The translations under genes and the position numbers were made by a program. A stretch of 38,718 nt of DNA. Source: Nocardioidaceae bacterium. Its GTDB lineage: Bacteria; Actinomycetota; Actinomycetes; Propionibacteriales; Nocardioidaceae. The stretch is taken from assembly GCA_009780515.1 (NCBI GenBank), contig WQZX01000032.1:1-38718 (forward strand), given 5' to 3'. Positions 7,552 to 16,303 of the stretch are shown here, one piece after another. The notes under the pieces were generated by a model. It was not told the DNA's origin and did no database searches. It saw only the letters and a program-made list of their open reading frames with translations. Position 1 is the first letter of the stretch. Each line of letters starts with the position of its first letter.

Positions 7552-8097
7552 ATGACCTGGAAGGCGTTTCACAACCGGGGCGAGACCCTTCGCTCCGTCA
7601 TCGCGACCGCGGCGGTCCGGAAGGACGGGATCCTCCCGATGGACCTCGACGGTGTGAGCGAGACGTTCCGCGACGAGCTCGACCTCCTCTCGGCGCTGCA
7701 GCTGAAGTGGCACACCCGCCTCTCCGGCAACATCGAGCGCCAGATGCTCAGCCAGCCGATGGACCTCGAGCAGCGCGTCGTGCTCGGCTGGCGGCAGACC
7801 GCCGACGAGCTCGTCGGCGTACGCCTCATCCTCGACAACTACTGCGCGAACCCGATCGACGAGGCGATGGCCCACGCGGTCCGGATCGCGACCGCCAAGG
7901 AGCACCAGTACCTCGCCGTGATGGCGGGCCGCTCCGGTCTCGACGACGCGACCAGCACCCGCATCGGCGCCGACATCGAGGCCTGGGGCCGCGACCTGCA
8001 CCGGGGCGTTGCCGGGGTCATCGTCCCGGCCGACGACGAGCAGCCCGAACCCCGCGGCAGCCTCATCGAGCGGCTCCGGGCGGTCCTCGCCGCCTGA
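7552..8097 (+). CDS. Hypothetical protein divergent from the TetR regulator
   Basis: A 181-residue soluble, mostly helical protein that I do not recognise. It begins MTWKAFHNRGETLRSVIATA and has charged stretches such as LDLLSALQLKWHTRLSGNIE and DEAMAHAVRIATAKEHQYLA; the C-terminus is Pro/Glu-rich then Leu-rich. No signal peptide, membrane helix or cysteine cluster is seen. ATG 7552 is chosen because AGGAG lies 10 nt upstream and the earlier open frame is low-complexity promoter DNA. Its position suggests control by the adjacent TetR protein. Confidence 0.75.
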   Translation: MTWKAFHNRGETLRSVIATAAVRKDGILPMDLDGVSETFRDELDLLSALQLKWHTRLSGNIERQMLSQPMDLEQRVVLGWRQTADELVGVRLILDNYCANPIDEAMAHAVRIATAKEHQYLAVMAGRSGLDDATSTRIGADIEAWGRDLHRGVAGVIVPADDEQPEPRGSLIERLRAVLAA

Positions 8098-8132
8098 CCC
8101 GCGGCGTGCCCGTCCTGCGTCATGATGGGGCG

Positions 8133-8696
8133 GTGACCTTCGGCGTACCACCGGCTCCGGGCTTGCTCCTCGTGGCGAGCCCGGAGCTGTCGGACCCGAA
8201 CTTCGCCGACACGGTCGTGCTGCTGCTCGACGCGGACGACGATGGCGCGCTCGGCGTGGTCCTCAACCGACCCAGCCGGGTGCCCGTCGAGCAGGTCCTC
8301 GATGCCTGGGGCGACGTCGTCGACGACCCCGAGGTGCTCTTCCAGGGTGGGCCGGTCGGCACCGACGGCGCGCTCGCGGTCGCCCTGGCCAGCGATCCCG
8401 ACGGCGCCGCGGGCTTCCGTGCCGTGTCCGGGCCGCTCGGGATCCTCGACCTCGACACGCCCACCGCGCTCGTCGTCGGCACCGTCGAGCGGCTCCGCAT
8501 CTTCGCCGGGTACGCCGGCTGGGGCGCCGGCCAGCTGGAGGGCGAGATCGCCCGCGGCGACTGGTACGTCGTGCCCGCGACGTACGACGACGTGTTCGCC
8601 GCCGACACGCTGGGGCTGTCCCGCCGGGTCCTTCGCCGACAGCCCGGGGAGCTCGCCATGCACGCGACGAGACCCGCCGATCCCGCGTTGAACTGA
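8133..8696 (+). CDS. YqgE/AlgH family protein (UPF0301)
   Basis: A 187-residue protein with the YqgE hallmarks: PGLLLVASPELSDPNFADTVVLLL at the start, GALGVVLNRPS, FQGGPV, and FAGYAGWGAGQLEGEIARGDW. The family fold is known from structures but its biochemical role is not settled. The start GTG 8133 is preceded by CATGAT (8121-8126) at 6 nt and no Shine-Dalgarno, the leaderless layout seen repeatedly in this window. Confidence 0.92.
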   Translation: MTFGVPPAPGLLLVASPELSDPNFADTVVLLLDADDDGALGVVLNRPSRVPVEQVLDAWGDVVDDPEVLFQGGPVGTDGALAVALASDPDGAAGFRAVSGPLGILDLDTPTALVVGTVERLRIFAGYAGWGAGQLEGEIARGDWYVVPATYDDVFAADTLGLSRRVLRRQPGELAMHATRPADPALN

Positions 8697-8725
8697 CCGC
8701 GACGGGGCCAACTACACTCGAAGCC

Positions 8726-9007
8726 GTGACGACGATCGGCTTCGGCTCCACGGACACCGACACGCTCATCCGCGAGCGCACCGTCCCGACGGATGAGGGT
8801 GATCACGAGCGCTTCTCCCACTACGTGGAGAAGGACAAGCTGACCGAGGCGATGGTCATGGGCACTCCGGTCGTCGCGCTCTGCGGCAAGGTCTGGGTGC
8901 CGAGCCGGGCGCCGGAGAGGTTCCCGGTGTGCCCGGAGTGCAAGGACATCTGGGAGAACTTCTCCGAGGACGACGGCGACGACGGCAACCCGGGCTCGGG
9001 CGAGTGA
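8726..9007 (+). CDS. DUF3039 domain-containing protein
   Basis: A 93-residue acidic protein matching DUF3039, a family confined largely to actinobacteria. The core is HYVEKDKLTEAMVMGTPVVALCGKVWVP followed by FPVCPECKDIW; the lone Cys plus CPEC could form a metal site. The tail is Asp/Glu/Gly-rich. GTG 8726 follows TACACT (8713-8718) by 7 nt, suggesting a leaderless start. Its stop overlaps the start of the SF2 helicase by 4 bp, so the two are translationally coupled and probably work together. Function unknown. Confidence 0.88.
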   Translation: MTTIGFGSTDTDTLIRERTVPTDEGDHERFSHYVEKDKLTEAMVMGTPVVALCGKVWVPSRAPERFPVCPECKDIWENFSEDDGDDGNPGSGE

Positions 9008-10812
9008 CGGGCGGGCCCGCCCCGACCGGTCCCGCCCCCCGAGCAGCCGCCAACCTCGGTCCCGCCTGGCCCGAGCGCGCCGCGTGGGGCACGGCCGGCT
9101 CGCTCCGCGCCTGGCAGCAGTCGGCCCTCGAGGACTACCTCGCGCGCAGCCCGCGCGACTTCCTGGCGGTCGCCACGCCGGGCGCCGGCAAGACCACCTT
9201 CGCGCTGACGGTCGCCGCAGAGCTGCTCGGCCGCCGGATCGTCGACCGGCTCATCATCGTCGCGCCGACCGAGCACCTGAAGACGCAGTGGGCGGCCGCG
9301 GCGGCCAAGGCCGGCATCCCGATCGACCCGACGTACTCCTCGGGCAGCGGCAAGATCTCCACCGACTACGTCGGCATCGCGGTCACGTACGCCGGCGTCG
9401 GGGTCAACCCGCTCGCGCTGCGGATCCGCACCGAGCGGTTCAAGACGCTGGTCGTCCTCGACGAGGTGCACCACGCAGGCGACTCGCTGAGCTGGGGCGA
9501 GGGGGTCCGTGAGGCGTTCGAGCCCGCTGCCCGCCGCCTCGCGCTGACCGGCACGCCGTTCCGGTCCGACATCAACCCGATCCCGTTCGTGGGCTACCAG
9601 CCGGGGGAGGACGGCGTACCGATGTCGGTCGCCGACTACACCTACGGCTACGCCGAGGCGCTGCGCGACCACGTGGTGCGCCCGGTGCTGTTCCTCGCCT
9701 ACTCCGGCCAGATGTCGTGGCGCACGCGCGCCGGTGACGAGGTGGCCGCGTCGCTGGGCGAGCCGCTGACCAAGGACATGACCGCGCACGCCCTGCGGAC
9801 CGCGCTCGACCCGAGCGGGTCGTGGATGCCGTCGGTGCTCGCCGCCGCCGACAAGCGGCTCTCCGAGGTACGCCGCCACGTGCCCGACGCCGGCGGCCTC
9901 GTCATCGCCTCCGACCAGGACTCGGCCCGCGCCTACGCCAAGCTGCTCAAGCAGGTCAGCGGCGAGTCGCCGACCGTGGTGCTGTCCGACGAGAAGGCCG
10001 CCTCGAAGAAGATCAGCGGGTTCAGCGACGGCGACGGCCGCTGGATGGTCGCGGTCCGGATGGTCTCGGAGGGCGTCGACGTACCTCGGCTCGCCGTGGG
10101 GGTCTGGGCCACGACCACCTCGACGCCGCTGTTCTTCGCCCAGGCCGTCGGCCGCTTCGTGCGCGCGCGTGCCCGCGGCGAGATCGCGTCGGTCTTCTTG
10201 CCGTCGGTGCCGAACCTGCTCACATTCGCGGCCGAGCTCGAGGTGCAGCGCGACCACGTCCTCGGCCGCCGCAAGGACGCGGATCCCGGCGACGTCTTCG
10301 GCGCCGAGGAGGACCTCATGGCCCGCGCCCAGGCGGGCGAGGCCGCCTCCGCGGACCTCGAGGCGCTGCCGTTCGAGGCGCTCGGCTCCGAGGCGCGCTT
10401 CGATCACGCCCTGTACGACGGTGCGCAGTTCGGTCACGAGGGCGAGGTCCACGTGGGGTCCGACGAGGAGATGGACTTCCTCGGCATCCCGGGCCTGCTG
10501 GACCCCGACCAGATGAAGCAGCTCCTGCGTCAGCGGCAGGACGACCGCCGGCGTACCCCCAAGGAGGCGGAGCAGGCCCGGCCGGCCGACTTGGTCGCCG
10601 AGGTGACGACCCACGAGCACCTCGCGCTGCTGCGCCGCGAGCTCAACGGCCTGGTCGGCTCCTGGAACCACCGCACCGGCCAGCCGCACGCGATCACCCA
10701 CGCCGCGCTGCGCAAGGAGTGCGGCGGCCCGGCCGCCGCGGTCGCCAACGCCGAGCAGCTCCAGAAGCGGATCGACCGCATCCGCGAGTGGTCGGTGCGC
10801 CAGACGTCCTGA
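9004..10812 (+). CDS. DEAD/DEAH-box (SF2) helicase
   Basis: A 602-residue superfamily 2 helicase. Motif I is ATPGAGKTT, motif II DEVHHAG, motif III-like ALTGTPFRSD, motif V VRMVSEGVDVPRLAVGV and motif VI QAVGRFVRARARG with arginine fingers, so both RecA-like domains are complete. About 150 C-terminal residues form a family-specific charged region (LRRELNGLVGSWNHRTGQPH) with no domain I can name. It would remodel nucleic acid in the cytoplasm using ATP; DNA or RNA preference is not shown. GTG 9004 overlaps the DUF3039 stop. Confidence 0.9.
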   Translation: MTGGPAPTGPAPRAAANLGPAWPERAAWGTAGSLRAWQQSALEDYLARSPRDFLAVATPGAGKTTFALTVAAELLGRRIVDRLIIVAPTEHLKTQWAAAAAKAGIPIDPTYSSGSGKISTDYVGIAVTYAGVGVNPLALRIRTERFKTLVVLDEVHHAGDSLSWGEGVREAFEPAARRLALTGTPFRSDINPIPFVGYQPGEDGVPMSVADYTYGYAEALRDHVVRPVLFLAYSGQMSWRTRAGDEVAASLGEPLTKDMTAHALRTALDPSGSWMPSVLAAADKRLSEVRRHVPDAGGLVIASDQDSARAYAKLLKQVSGESPTVVLSDEKAASKKISGFSDGDGRWMVAVRMVSEGVDVPRLAVGVWATTTSTPLFFAQAVGRFVRARARGEIASVFLPSVPNLLTFAAELEVQRDHVLGRRKDADPGDVFGAEEDLMARAQAGEAASADLEALPFEALGSEARFDHALYDGAQFGHEGEVHVGSDEEMDFLGIPGLLDPDQMKQLLRQRQDDRRRTPKEAEQARPADLVAEVTTHEHLALLRRELNGLVGSWNHRTGQPHAITHAALRKECGGPAAAVANAEQLQKRIDRIREWSVRQTS

Positions 10813-10828
10813 CGCCCGCCGTACGGCG

Positions 10829-10911
10829 AGGCCCGGGCTCGTACCCGGGACCCGGAGCCGGCCCGCTGGGGGGCTGGGCCGGTTCCGGATCTCAGGTACG
10901 AGCCCGGGCCT
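10829..10911. terminator. Large nested inverted repeat between helicase and MFS genes
   Basis: The outer arms 10829-10844 and 10896-10911 are a perfect 16-bp inverted repeat. Inside, CCGGAGCCGGCCC pairs with GGGCCGGTTCCGG with one G-T wobble. It lies between two convergent genes (stops at 10812 and 10928), so a bidirectional terminator is the simplest reading. Confidence 0.7.
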
Positions 10912-10927
10912 GCTCGGCTGACGGGGA

Positions 10928-12178
10928 TCAGTCGATGTCGGCGGCCTCCAGGACCTCGGCCTCCTCGGTCGAGCCGTGCGCCGGGGCGCCCGAGACGGGG
11001 ATGAACCGACGGCAGGCCAGCAGCAGCGCGAGCGCGCAGAGCGTGACGCCGGCGCCGAGGTAGAACGGCGTGTGGAAGCTGTGCTCCGCCAGCTTGCCGG
11101 CGACGTACGCGCCGACCGCGCCGCCGAAGAATCGCACGAAGGAGTACGCCGCCGACGCGACCGGTCGTGGCACGGGAGCCGCGCCCATCACGAGCGTGGT
11201 GATCACGGTGTTGTTGATGCCGAGGCAGAGACCGGCGAGCACCACGCAGACCACCAGGATCGCCGGGTGGGCGGAGAAGACGGCCATGCCCGTGAGCAGG
11301 ATCGCGAAGCCCAGCAGCGCGGTGACGATCGCGGCCACGGTGCCGATGCGGGCCTCGAGCCACGGCGCGCCCCAGATGGAGGTGAAGGCGAGCGCCAGGC
11401 CCCAGCCGAAGAAGACCCAGCCGACGCCGGCCGCCGACATCTTCATGGGGTAGGGCGCCACCGCCATGAGGGTGAAGAAGCCGAAGTTGTAGAGCAGCGA
11501 GACCAGTGAGACGACCAGCAGGCCCGGGTAGCGGAGCGCGCGGATCGGATCGGCGATCGAGGTGGTGTGCTCGGGCTTCGGGGTGGCCGGCAGCAGGAAG
11601 AACGTGGCCACCAGGCCGATGAACATCAGCACCGCGACGCCGAAGAACGGGCCGCGCCAGCTGATGTGCTGGCCGAGCTGGCCGCCGACGATCGGGCCGA
11701 GACCGATGCCGATGCCCAGCGCCGACTCGTAGAGCAGGACGGCCTGCTTCAGCGAGCCCGCGGACAGCGAGACGATCGTGGCCAGCGAGGTCGCGATGAA
11801 CAGCGCGTTGCCCAGGCCCCAGAAGGCTCGGGCCGCGACGATGCCGCCGACGCTGTTCATGCAGCCGCCGAGGGCGGAGAAGACGACGATGATCGCCAGC
11901 CCGCTGAGCAGGGTCCACTTGACGCCGATCCGGCTCGACACGAAGCCGGTGATCAGCATCGCCACCGCCGTCACCACCAGGTAGGAGGTGAACAGCAGCG
12001 AGATCTGACCGGTCGTCGCCCCCAGGCTGGCCCTGAGCGAGGCGAGGATCGGGTCCACCAGGCCGAGGCCCATGAACGAGATGACGCAGGCGAAGGCCAC
12101 GGCCCAGACGGCACGTGGTTGCTGCAGCAGCGAGCCGGTCTGCTCGCTCTGCGGGGTGGTGACGGTCGAGCCGGTCAC
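10928..12178 (-). CDS. MFS transporter
   Basis: A 416-residue major facilitator with about 12 membrane helices. It begins after a short polar leader with VWAVAFACVISFMGLGLVDPILASL, the helix 1 signature of drug-efflux MFS proteins (DHA family), and has the loop 2-3 region SSRIGVKWTLLSG and an acidic C-terminal tail. It probably exports a small toxic compound by proton antiport; the substrate is unknown. GTG 12178 begins 4 nt after the stop of the MarR gene, with GAGGAG inside the end of that gene, so the two are one operon and the transporter is likely de-repressed when the MarR ligand binds. Confidence 0.87.
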   Translation of the reverse strand: MTGSTVTTPQSEQTGSLLQQPRAVWAVAFACVISFMGLGLVDPILASLRASLGATTGQISLLFTSYLVVTAVAMLITGFVSSRIGVKWTLLSGLAIIVVFSALGGCMNSVGGIVAARAFWGLGNALFIATSLATIVSLSAGSLKQAVLLYESALGIGIGLGPIVGGQLGQHISWRGPFFGVAVLMFIGLVATFFLLPATPKPEHTTSIADPIRALRYPGLLVVSLVSLLYNFGFFTLMAVAPYPMKMSAAGVGWVFFGWGLALAFTSIWGAPWLEARIGTVAAIVTALLGFAILLTGMAVFSAHPAILVVCVVLAGLCLGINNTVITTLVMGAAPVPRPVASAAYSFVRFFGGAVGAYVAGKLAEHSFHTPFYLGAGVTLCALALLLACRRFIPVSGAPAHGSTEEAEVLEAADID

Positions 12179-12182
12179 TGGA

Positions 12183-12614
12183 TCACTCCTCGGGGTCGGT
12201 CGGTGCGGCGAGCACGTCGCGGAGGACGGCGACGGCGGTCGCCAGGTCCTCGGCGGAGTGCTCCGGGTGTCGGTCGATGCGGGACGCGATGAGCTCGCCG
12301 TTGGCGCGTCGTACACGGGCGAGCTCGGCGCGGCCCTCGTCGGTCAGGGCGATGAGCCCGATCCGCGCGTCGCTCGGGTGCGGCTGGCGGGCCACCCAGC
12401 CCTGGTCGCGCAGCTGGCGCACGATCCCGGTCATGGTCGGCTGCGAGCAGTTGTCGAGCTGGGCGAGCGCGGTCACGCCGAGCGGGCCGTGCTCGTCGAT
12501 CATCGACAGCGCGCGGACGCCGGCGGTCTGCGCGTTCTCCTGGCGGATCAGGCGCACGACGCGGGCGGCGTACATCGCCAGGTCGCTGCTCAGGGTGGTG
12601 GTCACGGGGCTCAT
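12183..12614 (-). CDS. MarR family transcriptional regulator
   Basis: A 143-residue winged-helix regulator. ALSMIDEHGPLGVTALAQLDNCSQPTMTGIVRQLRDQGWVARQP covers the recognition helix region, and PSDARIGLIALTDEGRAEL is the typical wing. It is the first gene of an operon with the MFS exporter and its own promoter contains a perfect palindrome in the spacer, so it is almost certainly autoregulated. ATG 12614 lies only 8 nt after the -10 box TATATT, so the message has little or no leader. Confidence 0.92.
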   Translation of the reverse strand: MSPVTTTLSSDLAMYAARVVRLIRQENAQTAGVRALSMIDEHGPLGVTALAQLDNCSQPTMTGIVRQLRDQGWVARQPHPSDARIGLIALTDEGRAELARVRRANGELIASRIDRHPEHSAEDLATAVAVLRDVLAAPTDPEE

Positions 12615-12622
12615 CGACGACG

Positions 12623-12651
12623 AATATACATAGGAAACCTATGTAATGCAA
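12623..12651 (-). promoter_or_regulatory. MarR operon promoter with operator in the spacer
   Basis: On the minus strand the -35 is TTGCAT (12651-12646), the -10 is TATATT (12628-12623) and the spacer is exactly 17 bp. The spacer plus its edges hold the dyad TACATAGG AAA CCTATGTA (12627-12645, 8-bp arms). A repressor bound here would block RNA polymerase from both promoter elements. Confidence 0.82.
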
Positions 12652-12681
12652 GATGTCCGTGGGAGACGCCAGACTGTGCGC

Positions 12682-13218
12682 ATGCCGACGTACGTCGCTT
12701 TCCTGCGCGCCATCAACCTCGGGGCGACCCGCAAGTTCGCCAAGGCCGACATCGCCGCCGCGACCGAGGCGGCCGGGGGCGAGGGTGTCGAGACCTACAT
12801 CAACACCGGCAACGTCCGGCTCGCGTCCTCGATGCGCTCATCCGACCGGGTCCGCGGCGCTCTCGAGAGGGCCTACGCCGAGCGGACCGGCTTCGAGGTG
12901 CCGACGATCGTGTTCCGGTCCGCCGAGCTCGTCGCCGTCGCCGACGACACCCTCGAGCTGGCCACGCCCGACCTCGAGCGTCACTACGTCTTCCTGCTGC
13001 AGGCCGAGCCGGAGCCGGCGGCGGTCGCGGCGCTCGAGTCACGCTCGGAGGGCGGCCGCCGGGTCGTCGTACGCAACCGGGCGGCGCACCTCCTGCTCGG
13101 TCCCGGCTACGAGCAGGGGAACGTCGACCCGTGGGGCGTCGAGAAGGGTCTCGGCGTGGTCGGCACCAACCGCAACGCCAACGTGGTCAGGACCGTGGCT
13201 GAGCGCTGGTGCCGCTGA
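12682..13218 (+). CDS. DUF1697 domain-containing protein
   Basis: A 178-residue protein with the DUF1697 core: [16 protein letters not shown] near the N-terminus, [14 protein letters not shown], and the C-terminal [23 protein letters not shown] (family members usually read TxRNWNTV here). The biochemical function is unknown. The start ATG 12682 lies 6 nt after CAGACT (12670-12675). The MarR operator and promoter lie immediately upstream on the other strand, so MarR binding could also affect this gene. Confidence 0.88.
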   Translation: MPTYVAFLRAINLGATRKFAKADIAAATEAAGGEGVETYINTGNVRLASSMRSSDRVRGALERAYAERTGFEVPTIVFRSAELVAVADDTLELATPDLERHYVFLLQAEPEPAAVAALESRSEGGRRVVVRNRAAHLLLGPGYEQGNVDPWGVEKGLGVVGTNRNANVVRTVAERWCR

Positions 13219-13240
13219 CCCCCTGTGGAACCATGGTGAC

Positions 13241-13549
13241 GTGAGCACCGCCAGCCCCACCCACGCCGATCCCGGGGTGCTTCCCGACGTCACGCCGGAC
13301 GAGGTGACGATGGCGGACACCCCGTGGGTGACGGTCGTGTGGAACGACCCGGTGAACCTGATGTCCTACGTCACCTTCGTCTTCACCTCCTACTTCGGCT
13401 ACTCCAAGAAGAAGGCCGAGAAGCTCATGCTCGAGGTCCACGAGGACGGCCGCTCGTCGGTCAGCAGCGGCACCCGCGAGGCGATGGAGCGCGACGTCCA
13501 GGCGATGCACGAGTACGGCCTCTGGGCGACCCTGCAGAAGGCCGAGTGA
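13241..13549 (+). CDS. clpS: ATP-dependent Clp protease adaptor ClpS
   Basis: A 102-residue adaptor that delivers N-degron proteins to ClpC/ClpA-ClpP. The core [22 protein letters not shown] contains the Asn-Asp of the N-degron pocket, followed by [42 protein letters not shown], typical of actinobacterial ClpS. About 25 N-terminal residues are a flexible extension. Its stop overlaps the start of the DUF2017 gene (TGATG), the arrangement found at the head of the conserved clpS-mec-cysO-cysM region in Mycobacterium. Confidence 0.95.
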   Translation: MSTASPTHADPGVLPDVTPDEVTMADTPWVTVVWNDPVNLMSYVTFVFTSYFGYSKKKAEKLMLEVHEDGRSSVSSGTREAMERDVQAMHEYGLWATLQKAE

Positions 13550-14133
13550 TGGCCGGCTTCGTCCGCGACCGGCGCAGCAAGCGGGTGATCGCGACCCTCT
13601 CCGCGCTCGAGGCCGACCTGCTGCGCTCGCTCGCCGCCCAGCTCGTCGAGCTGATCCACAACGAGCGGGCCGCGACCTCCACCGGCAGCGACCCGCTCGA
13701 GGATCTGCTCGACTTCTCCGGCCCGACCACCGAGCCGGAGGACCCTGTGCTGCAGCGGCTGTTCCCCTCGGCGTACCACGACGACGAGGAGGCGGCGGGG
13801 GAGTTCCGGCGCTACACCGAGGGCGGCCTGCGCGACTCGAAGTCCAAGGCGGCCGAGTCGATCATCGACGCCCTCGAGGAAGCGGGTCTCCCGCCCGATC
13901 CCAACGACCCCGACCTGGTGATCGACGTCGAGCTCGACGAGGGGGCCGCGCTGACCTGGATGCGCGCCATGGCCGACCTGAGGCTCGCCCTCGGCGTACG
14001 CCTCGAGGTGGAGGAGGACGACCAGGACTACTGGGACTCCCTTCCCGACGACGACCCGCGTGCTCAGGCTCATCACCTCTTCGAGTGGCTGGGCTACCTG
14101 CAGGAGACGTTGATCGACGCGGTTGCCGGTTGA
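13549..14133 (+). CDS. DUF2017 family protein
   Basis: A 194-residue acidic, helical protein that follows clpS with a 1-nt overlap, as in other actinobacteria (the M. tuberculosis equivalent is Rv1332). Recognisable stretches are LSALEADLLRSLAAQLVELI, FPSAYHDDEEAAGEFRRYTEGGLRDSK and EGAALTWMRAMADLRLALGVRLEVEEDD, ending LFEWLGYLQETLIDAV. No catalytic motif is visible. Genetic linkage suggests a role connected to ClpS-dependent proteolysis or to the neighbouring cysteine genes, but this is inference. Confidence 0.87.
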   Translation: MAGFVRDRRSKRVIATLSALEADLLRSLAAQLVELIHNERAATSTGSDPLEDLLDFSGPTTEPEDPVLQRLFPSAYHDDEEAAGEFRRYTEGGLRDSKSKAAESIIDALEEAGLPPDPNDPDLVIDVELDEGAALTWMRAMADLRLALGVRLEVEEDDQDYWDSLPDDDPRAQAHHLFEWLGYLQETLIDAVAG

Positions 14134-14194
14134 CCCCGGCACCGGGTTACTCTCGAAGTGCCCGTGACCGCGCACGCCACCAGGGGAGCCCCCG

Positions 14195-15148
14195 ATGACC
14201 GCGATCGACAACCGTCCCGACACCACGGCGCGAGCCACCCTCGGGGGCGACACGCAGGGCTTCTGGGAGCGCTTCGCTCTCGCCCTGTTCATCGCGGTCC
14301 CGTTCCTGGCGATCCTGGCCGCGATCCCGATCGCGTGGGGTGGCTGGCTCGGGTGGAGCGACGTGCTCATCACCCTCGTGATGTACGGCGTGACGCTCCA
14401 CGGCATCACCGTCGGCTACCACCGCCTCTTCACCCACAAGTCCTTCAAGCCCGCGCGGCCGGTCAAGATCGCGCTGGCGATCGCCGGGTCGATGTCGATC
14501 GAGGGGCCGGTCATCCGCTGGGTGGCCGACCACCGCAAGCACCACCGGTTCTCCGACCGCGACGGCGACCCCCACTCGCCGTGGCGCTTCGGCAAGAGCC
14601 TCGGTGCGTTGACCAAGGGCGTGATCTGGGCGCACATGGGCTGGCTCTTCGACGAGGAGCAGACGCCGATCGAGCGCTACGCACCCGACCTGGCCAAGGA
14701 CCGCGACCTGGTGCGCATCTCCCGCCTGTTCTGGCTGTGGACGCTGGTCTCGCTGCTGCTCCCGCCGCTCCTCGGCTTCCTGCTCACCTGGTCGTGGCAG
14801 GGGGCGCTGACCGCGTTCTTCTGGGGCACCGTGGTGCGGATCGGCCTGATCCACCACGTCACCTGGTCGATCAACTCGATCTGCCACACCGCCGGCGAGC
14901 GTCCGTTCGCCTCGCGCGACTTCTCCGGCAACGTGTGGTGGCTGGCCATCCCGTCCGGCGGCGAGTCCTGGCACAACCTCCACCACGCCGACCCGACCAG
15001 CGCCCGCCACGGCGTCAAGCGCTTCCAGCTCGACTCCTCCGCCCGCATCATCTGGGTCATGGAGAAGCTCGGCTGGGTCCGCGACGTCCGCTGGCCCAGC
15101 GCCGAGCGGATCGCGATGAAGTCGAAGGACGCTCGCGCCGCAGCCTGA
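14195..15148 (+). CDS. Fatty acid desaturase, acyl-CoA delta-9 type
   Basis: A 317-residue integral membrane di-iron desaturase. The three histidine clusters are GYHRLFTH, HRKHHRF and WHNLHHADP, in the order and form of stearoyl-CoA desaturases. Hydrophobic segments flank them (LFIAVPFLAILAAIPIAW, the region before the first box, and LVSLLLPPLLGFLLTW). It would introduce a cis double bond into membrane acyl chains with electrons from a reductase not seen here. AGGGGAG lies about 8 nt before ATG 14195. It is not usually part of the clpS-mec block. Confidence 0.92.
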   Translation: MTAIDNRPDTTARATLGGDTQGFWERFALALFIAVPFLAILAAIPIAWGGWLGWSDVLITLVMYGVTLHGITVGYHRLFTHKSFKPARPVKIALAIAGSMSIEGPVIRWVADHRKHHRFSDRDGDPHSPWRFGKSLGALTKGVIWAHMGWLFDEEQTPIERYAPDLAKDRDLVRISRLFWLWTLVSLLLPPLLGFLLTWSWQGALTAFFWGTVVRIGLIHHVTWSINSICHTAGERPFASRDFSGNVWWLAIPSGGESWHNLHHADPTSARHGVKRFQLDSSARIIWVMEKLGWVRDVRWPSAERIAMKSKDARAAA

Positions 15149-15155
15149 ACGAGCC

Positions 15156-15214
15156 CCGAGTGACCGTCCGGGACGGTCAAGGAGCCCAGACCGCCGGCGG
15201 CCGCGGTCACTCGG
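15156..15214. repeat. Hairpin 1 flanking the nuclease-like gene
   Basis: CCGAGTGACCG (15156-15166) is repeated inverted as CGGTCACTCGG (15204-15214). An alternative nested dyad, TGACCGTCC G GGACGGTCA (15161-15179), overlaps the left arm. It can act as the desaturase terminator. Its right arm belongs to a 14-bp sequence (15201-15214) repeated directly at 16325-16338. Confidence 0.65.
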
Positions 15215-15274
15215 TCACCCACGGGCGGACCAGGCGCTGCGTCGCGCCGCCGGAACCGGGGCACGGTCCGGTGC

Positions 15275-16303
15275 ATGCTCGATCATTGGCAGCCGAAGGT
15301 CACCTCCGTCCCGCGTCTCACGTGGCCTGTCCCCGTCGATCCGTCCGGTCGGGCAGGGCCCACCAAGGCGCAGGCGGCGGGCCCGTTCTGGCGGCGGTCC
15401 TCGCCCCGGTTGTACGTCGACCTCCGCCTTCGAAGCGATGCCGTCGAGCAGCGGATCCTCGAGGCCGGTAGGCCGCTCGTCGCCGGCTACGTCACCGGCT
15501 GGGCCGCCCTGAGGTGGGCGGGTGCCGCCTTCTTCGACGGGCTGGCACCGGACGGGCGTACTGCTCACCCGGTCGTGCTCGCCGCCAACGGTGAGCGTCT
15601 GCGTGCCTGGCAGGGAGTGGAGGTCGTCCGTGATCGGGCGGATCCGGCCGAGGTCCAGCAGCGACGCGGGCTGCGGTGCGCGCGGCCGGAGCACGCGCTG
15701 TTCGACGAGCTGCGCCGCCGTACCCTTCCCGACGCCGTCGCGGCGATCGACATGGCCACGGCGGCAGAGCTGACCTCCAACAGGAGGTTCGCCTCCTACC
15801 TGGCCGGGCGCGCGGGTGCCCGGCGGCTGAACGACGCGCGGCGTGCGCTGGCCCTCGCCCGCGAGGGCTCAGCCTCGCCCCAGGAGACGCGGTTCCGGTT
15901 GATCTGGGAGCTGGCCGGCCGTTGGGACCGGCCGCTGCTCAACCGCCCGATCCGTGACCTGTCCGGGAGGTTCATCGCCAAGCCGGACCTGTTCGACCCG
16001 ATCCGTGGGGTCGTGGGTGAGTACCAGGGCGCGGACCACCGGGGGAGGCGGCGTCACGCCGACGACGTACGCCGCGCGGATGCCCTCCGGCAGGCCGGTC
16101 TGGAGTACGTCGAGGTCGTCGGCTCCGACCTCGACGACACCGGCCTGGTCGTGGCCCGGATGAGGGCGGCCGCTGCCCGCGCCAGACCGCAGCTGTGGAG
16201 GTGGGTGCTCGGACCCGAGCCCGAGTCGTTGGACGACGTGCTCGATCGGCGCGACGCGCTCGATGCGCTGCTCGACGCATCGAGTGACCGCTCCGGACCC
16301 TGA
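15275..16303 (+). CDS. Hypothetical protein with endonuclease-like C-terminus
   Basis: A 342-residue protein of a type scattered through actinobacterial genomes. The middle has CARPEHALFDELRRRTLPDAVAAIDMA, like AbiEi-type and related proteins; the C-terminal part reads FIAKPDLFDPIRGVVGEYQG then RRADALRQAGLEYVEVVGSDL, which resembles the DUF559/Vsr-like nuclease fold with an Asp and an ExQ in place of the classical ExK. Function is unknown; a DNA-processing or defence role is possible but unproven. ATG 15275 has no clear ribosome site. It lies between two related hairpins, the second overlapping its 3' end, and separates genes normally adjacent, so it looks like a later arrival. Confidence 0.7.
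   Translation: MLDHWQPKVTSVPRLTWPVPVDPSGRAGPTKAQAAGPFWRRSSPRLYVDLRLRSDAVEQRILEAGRPLVAGYVTGWAALRWAGAAFFDGLAPDGRTAHPVVLAANGERLRAWQGVEVVRDRADPAEVQQRRGLRCARPEHALFDELRRRTLPDAVAAIDMATAAELTSNRRFASYLAGRAGARRLNDARRALALAREGSASPQETRFRLIWELAGRWDRPLLNRPIRDLSGRFIAKPDLFDPIRGVVGEYQGADHRGRRRHADDVRRADALRQAGLEYVEVVGSDLDDTGLVVARMRAAAARARPQLWRWVLGPEPESLDDVLDRRDALDALLDASSDRSGP

Noticed and set aside
8821..10701. Long open frame antisense to the helicase gene
   Set aside because: The composition is that of a shadow frame, there is no start signal, and the opposite strand encodes all the helicase motifs.
15275..16303. Toxin-antitoxin pair of the AbiE type
   Set aside because: Only one gene is present; there is no adjacent nucleotidyltransferase toxin, and the C-terminus looks nuclease-like instead.
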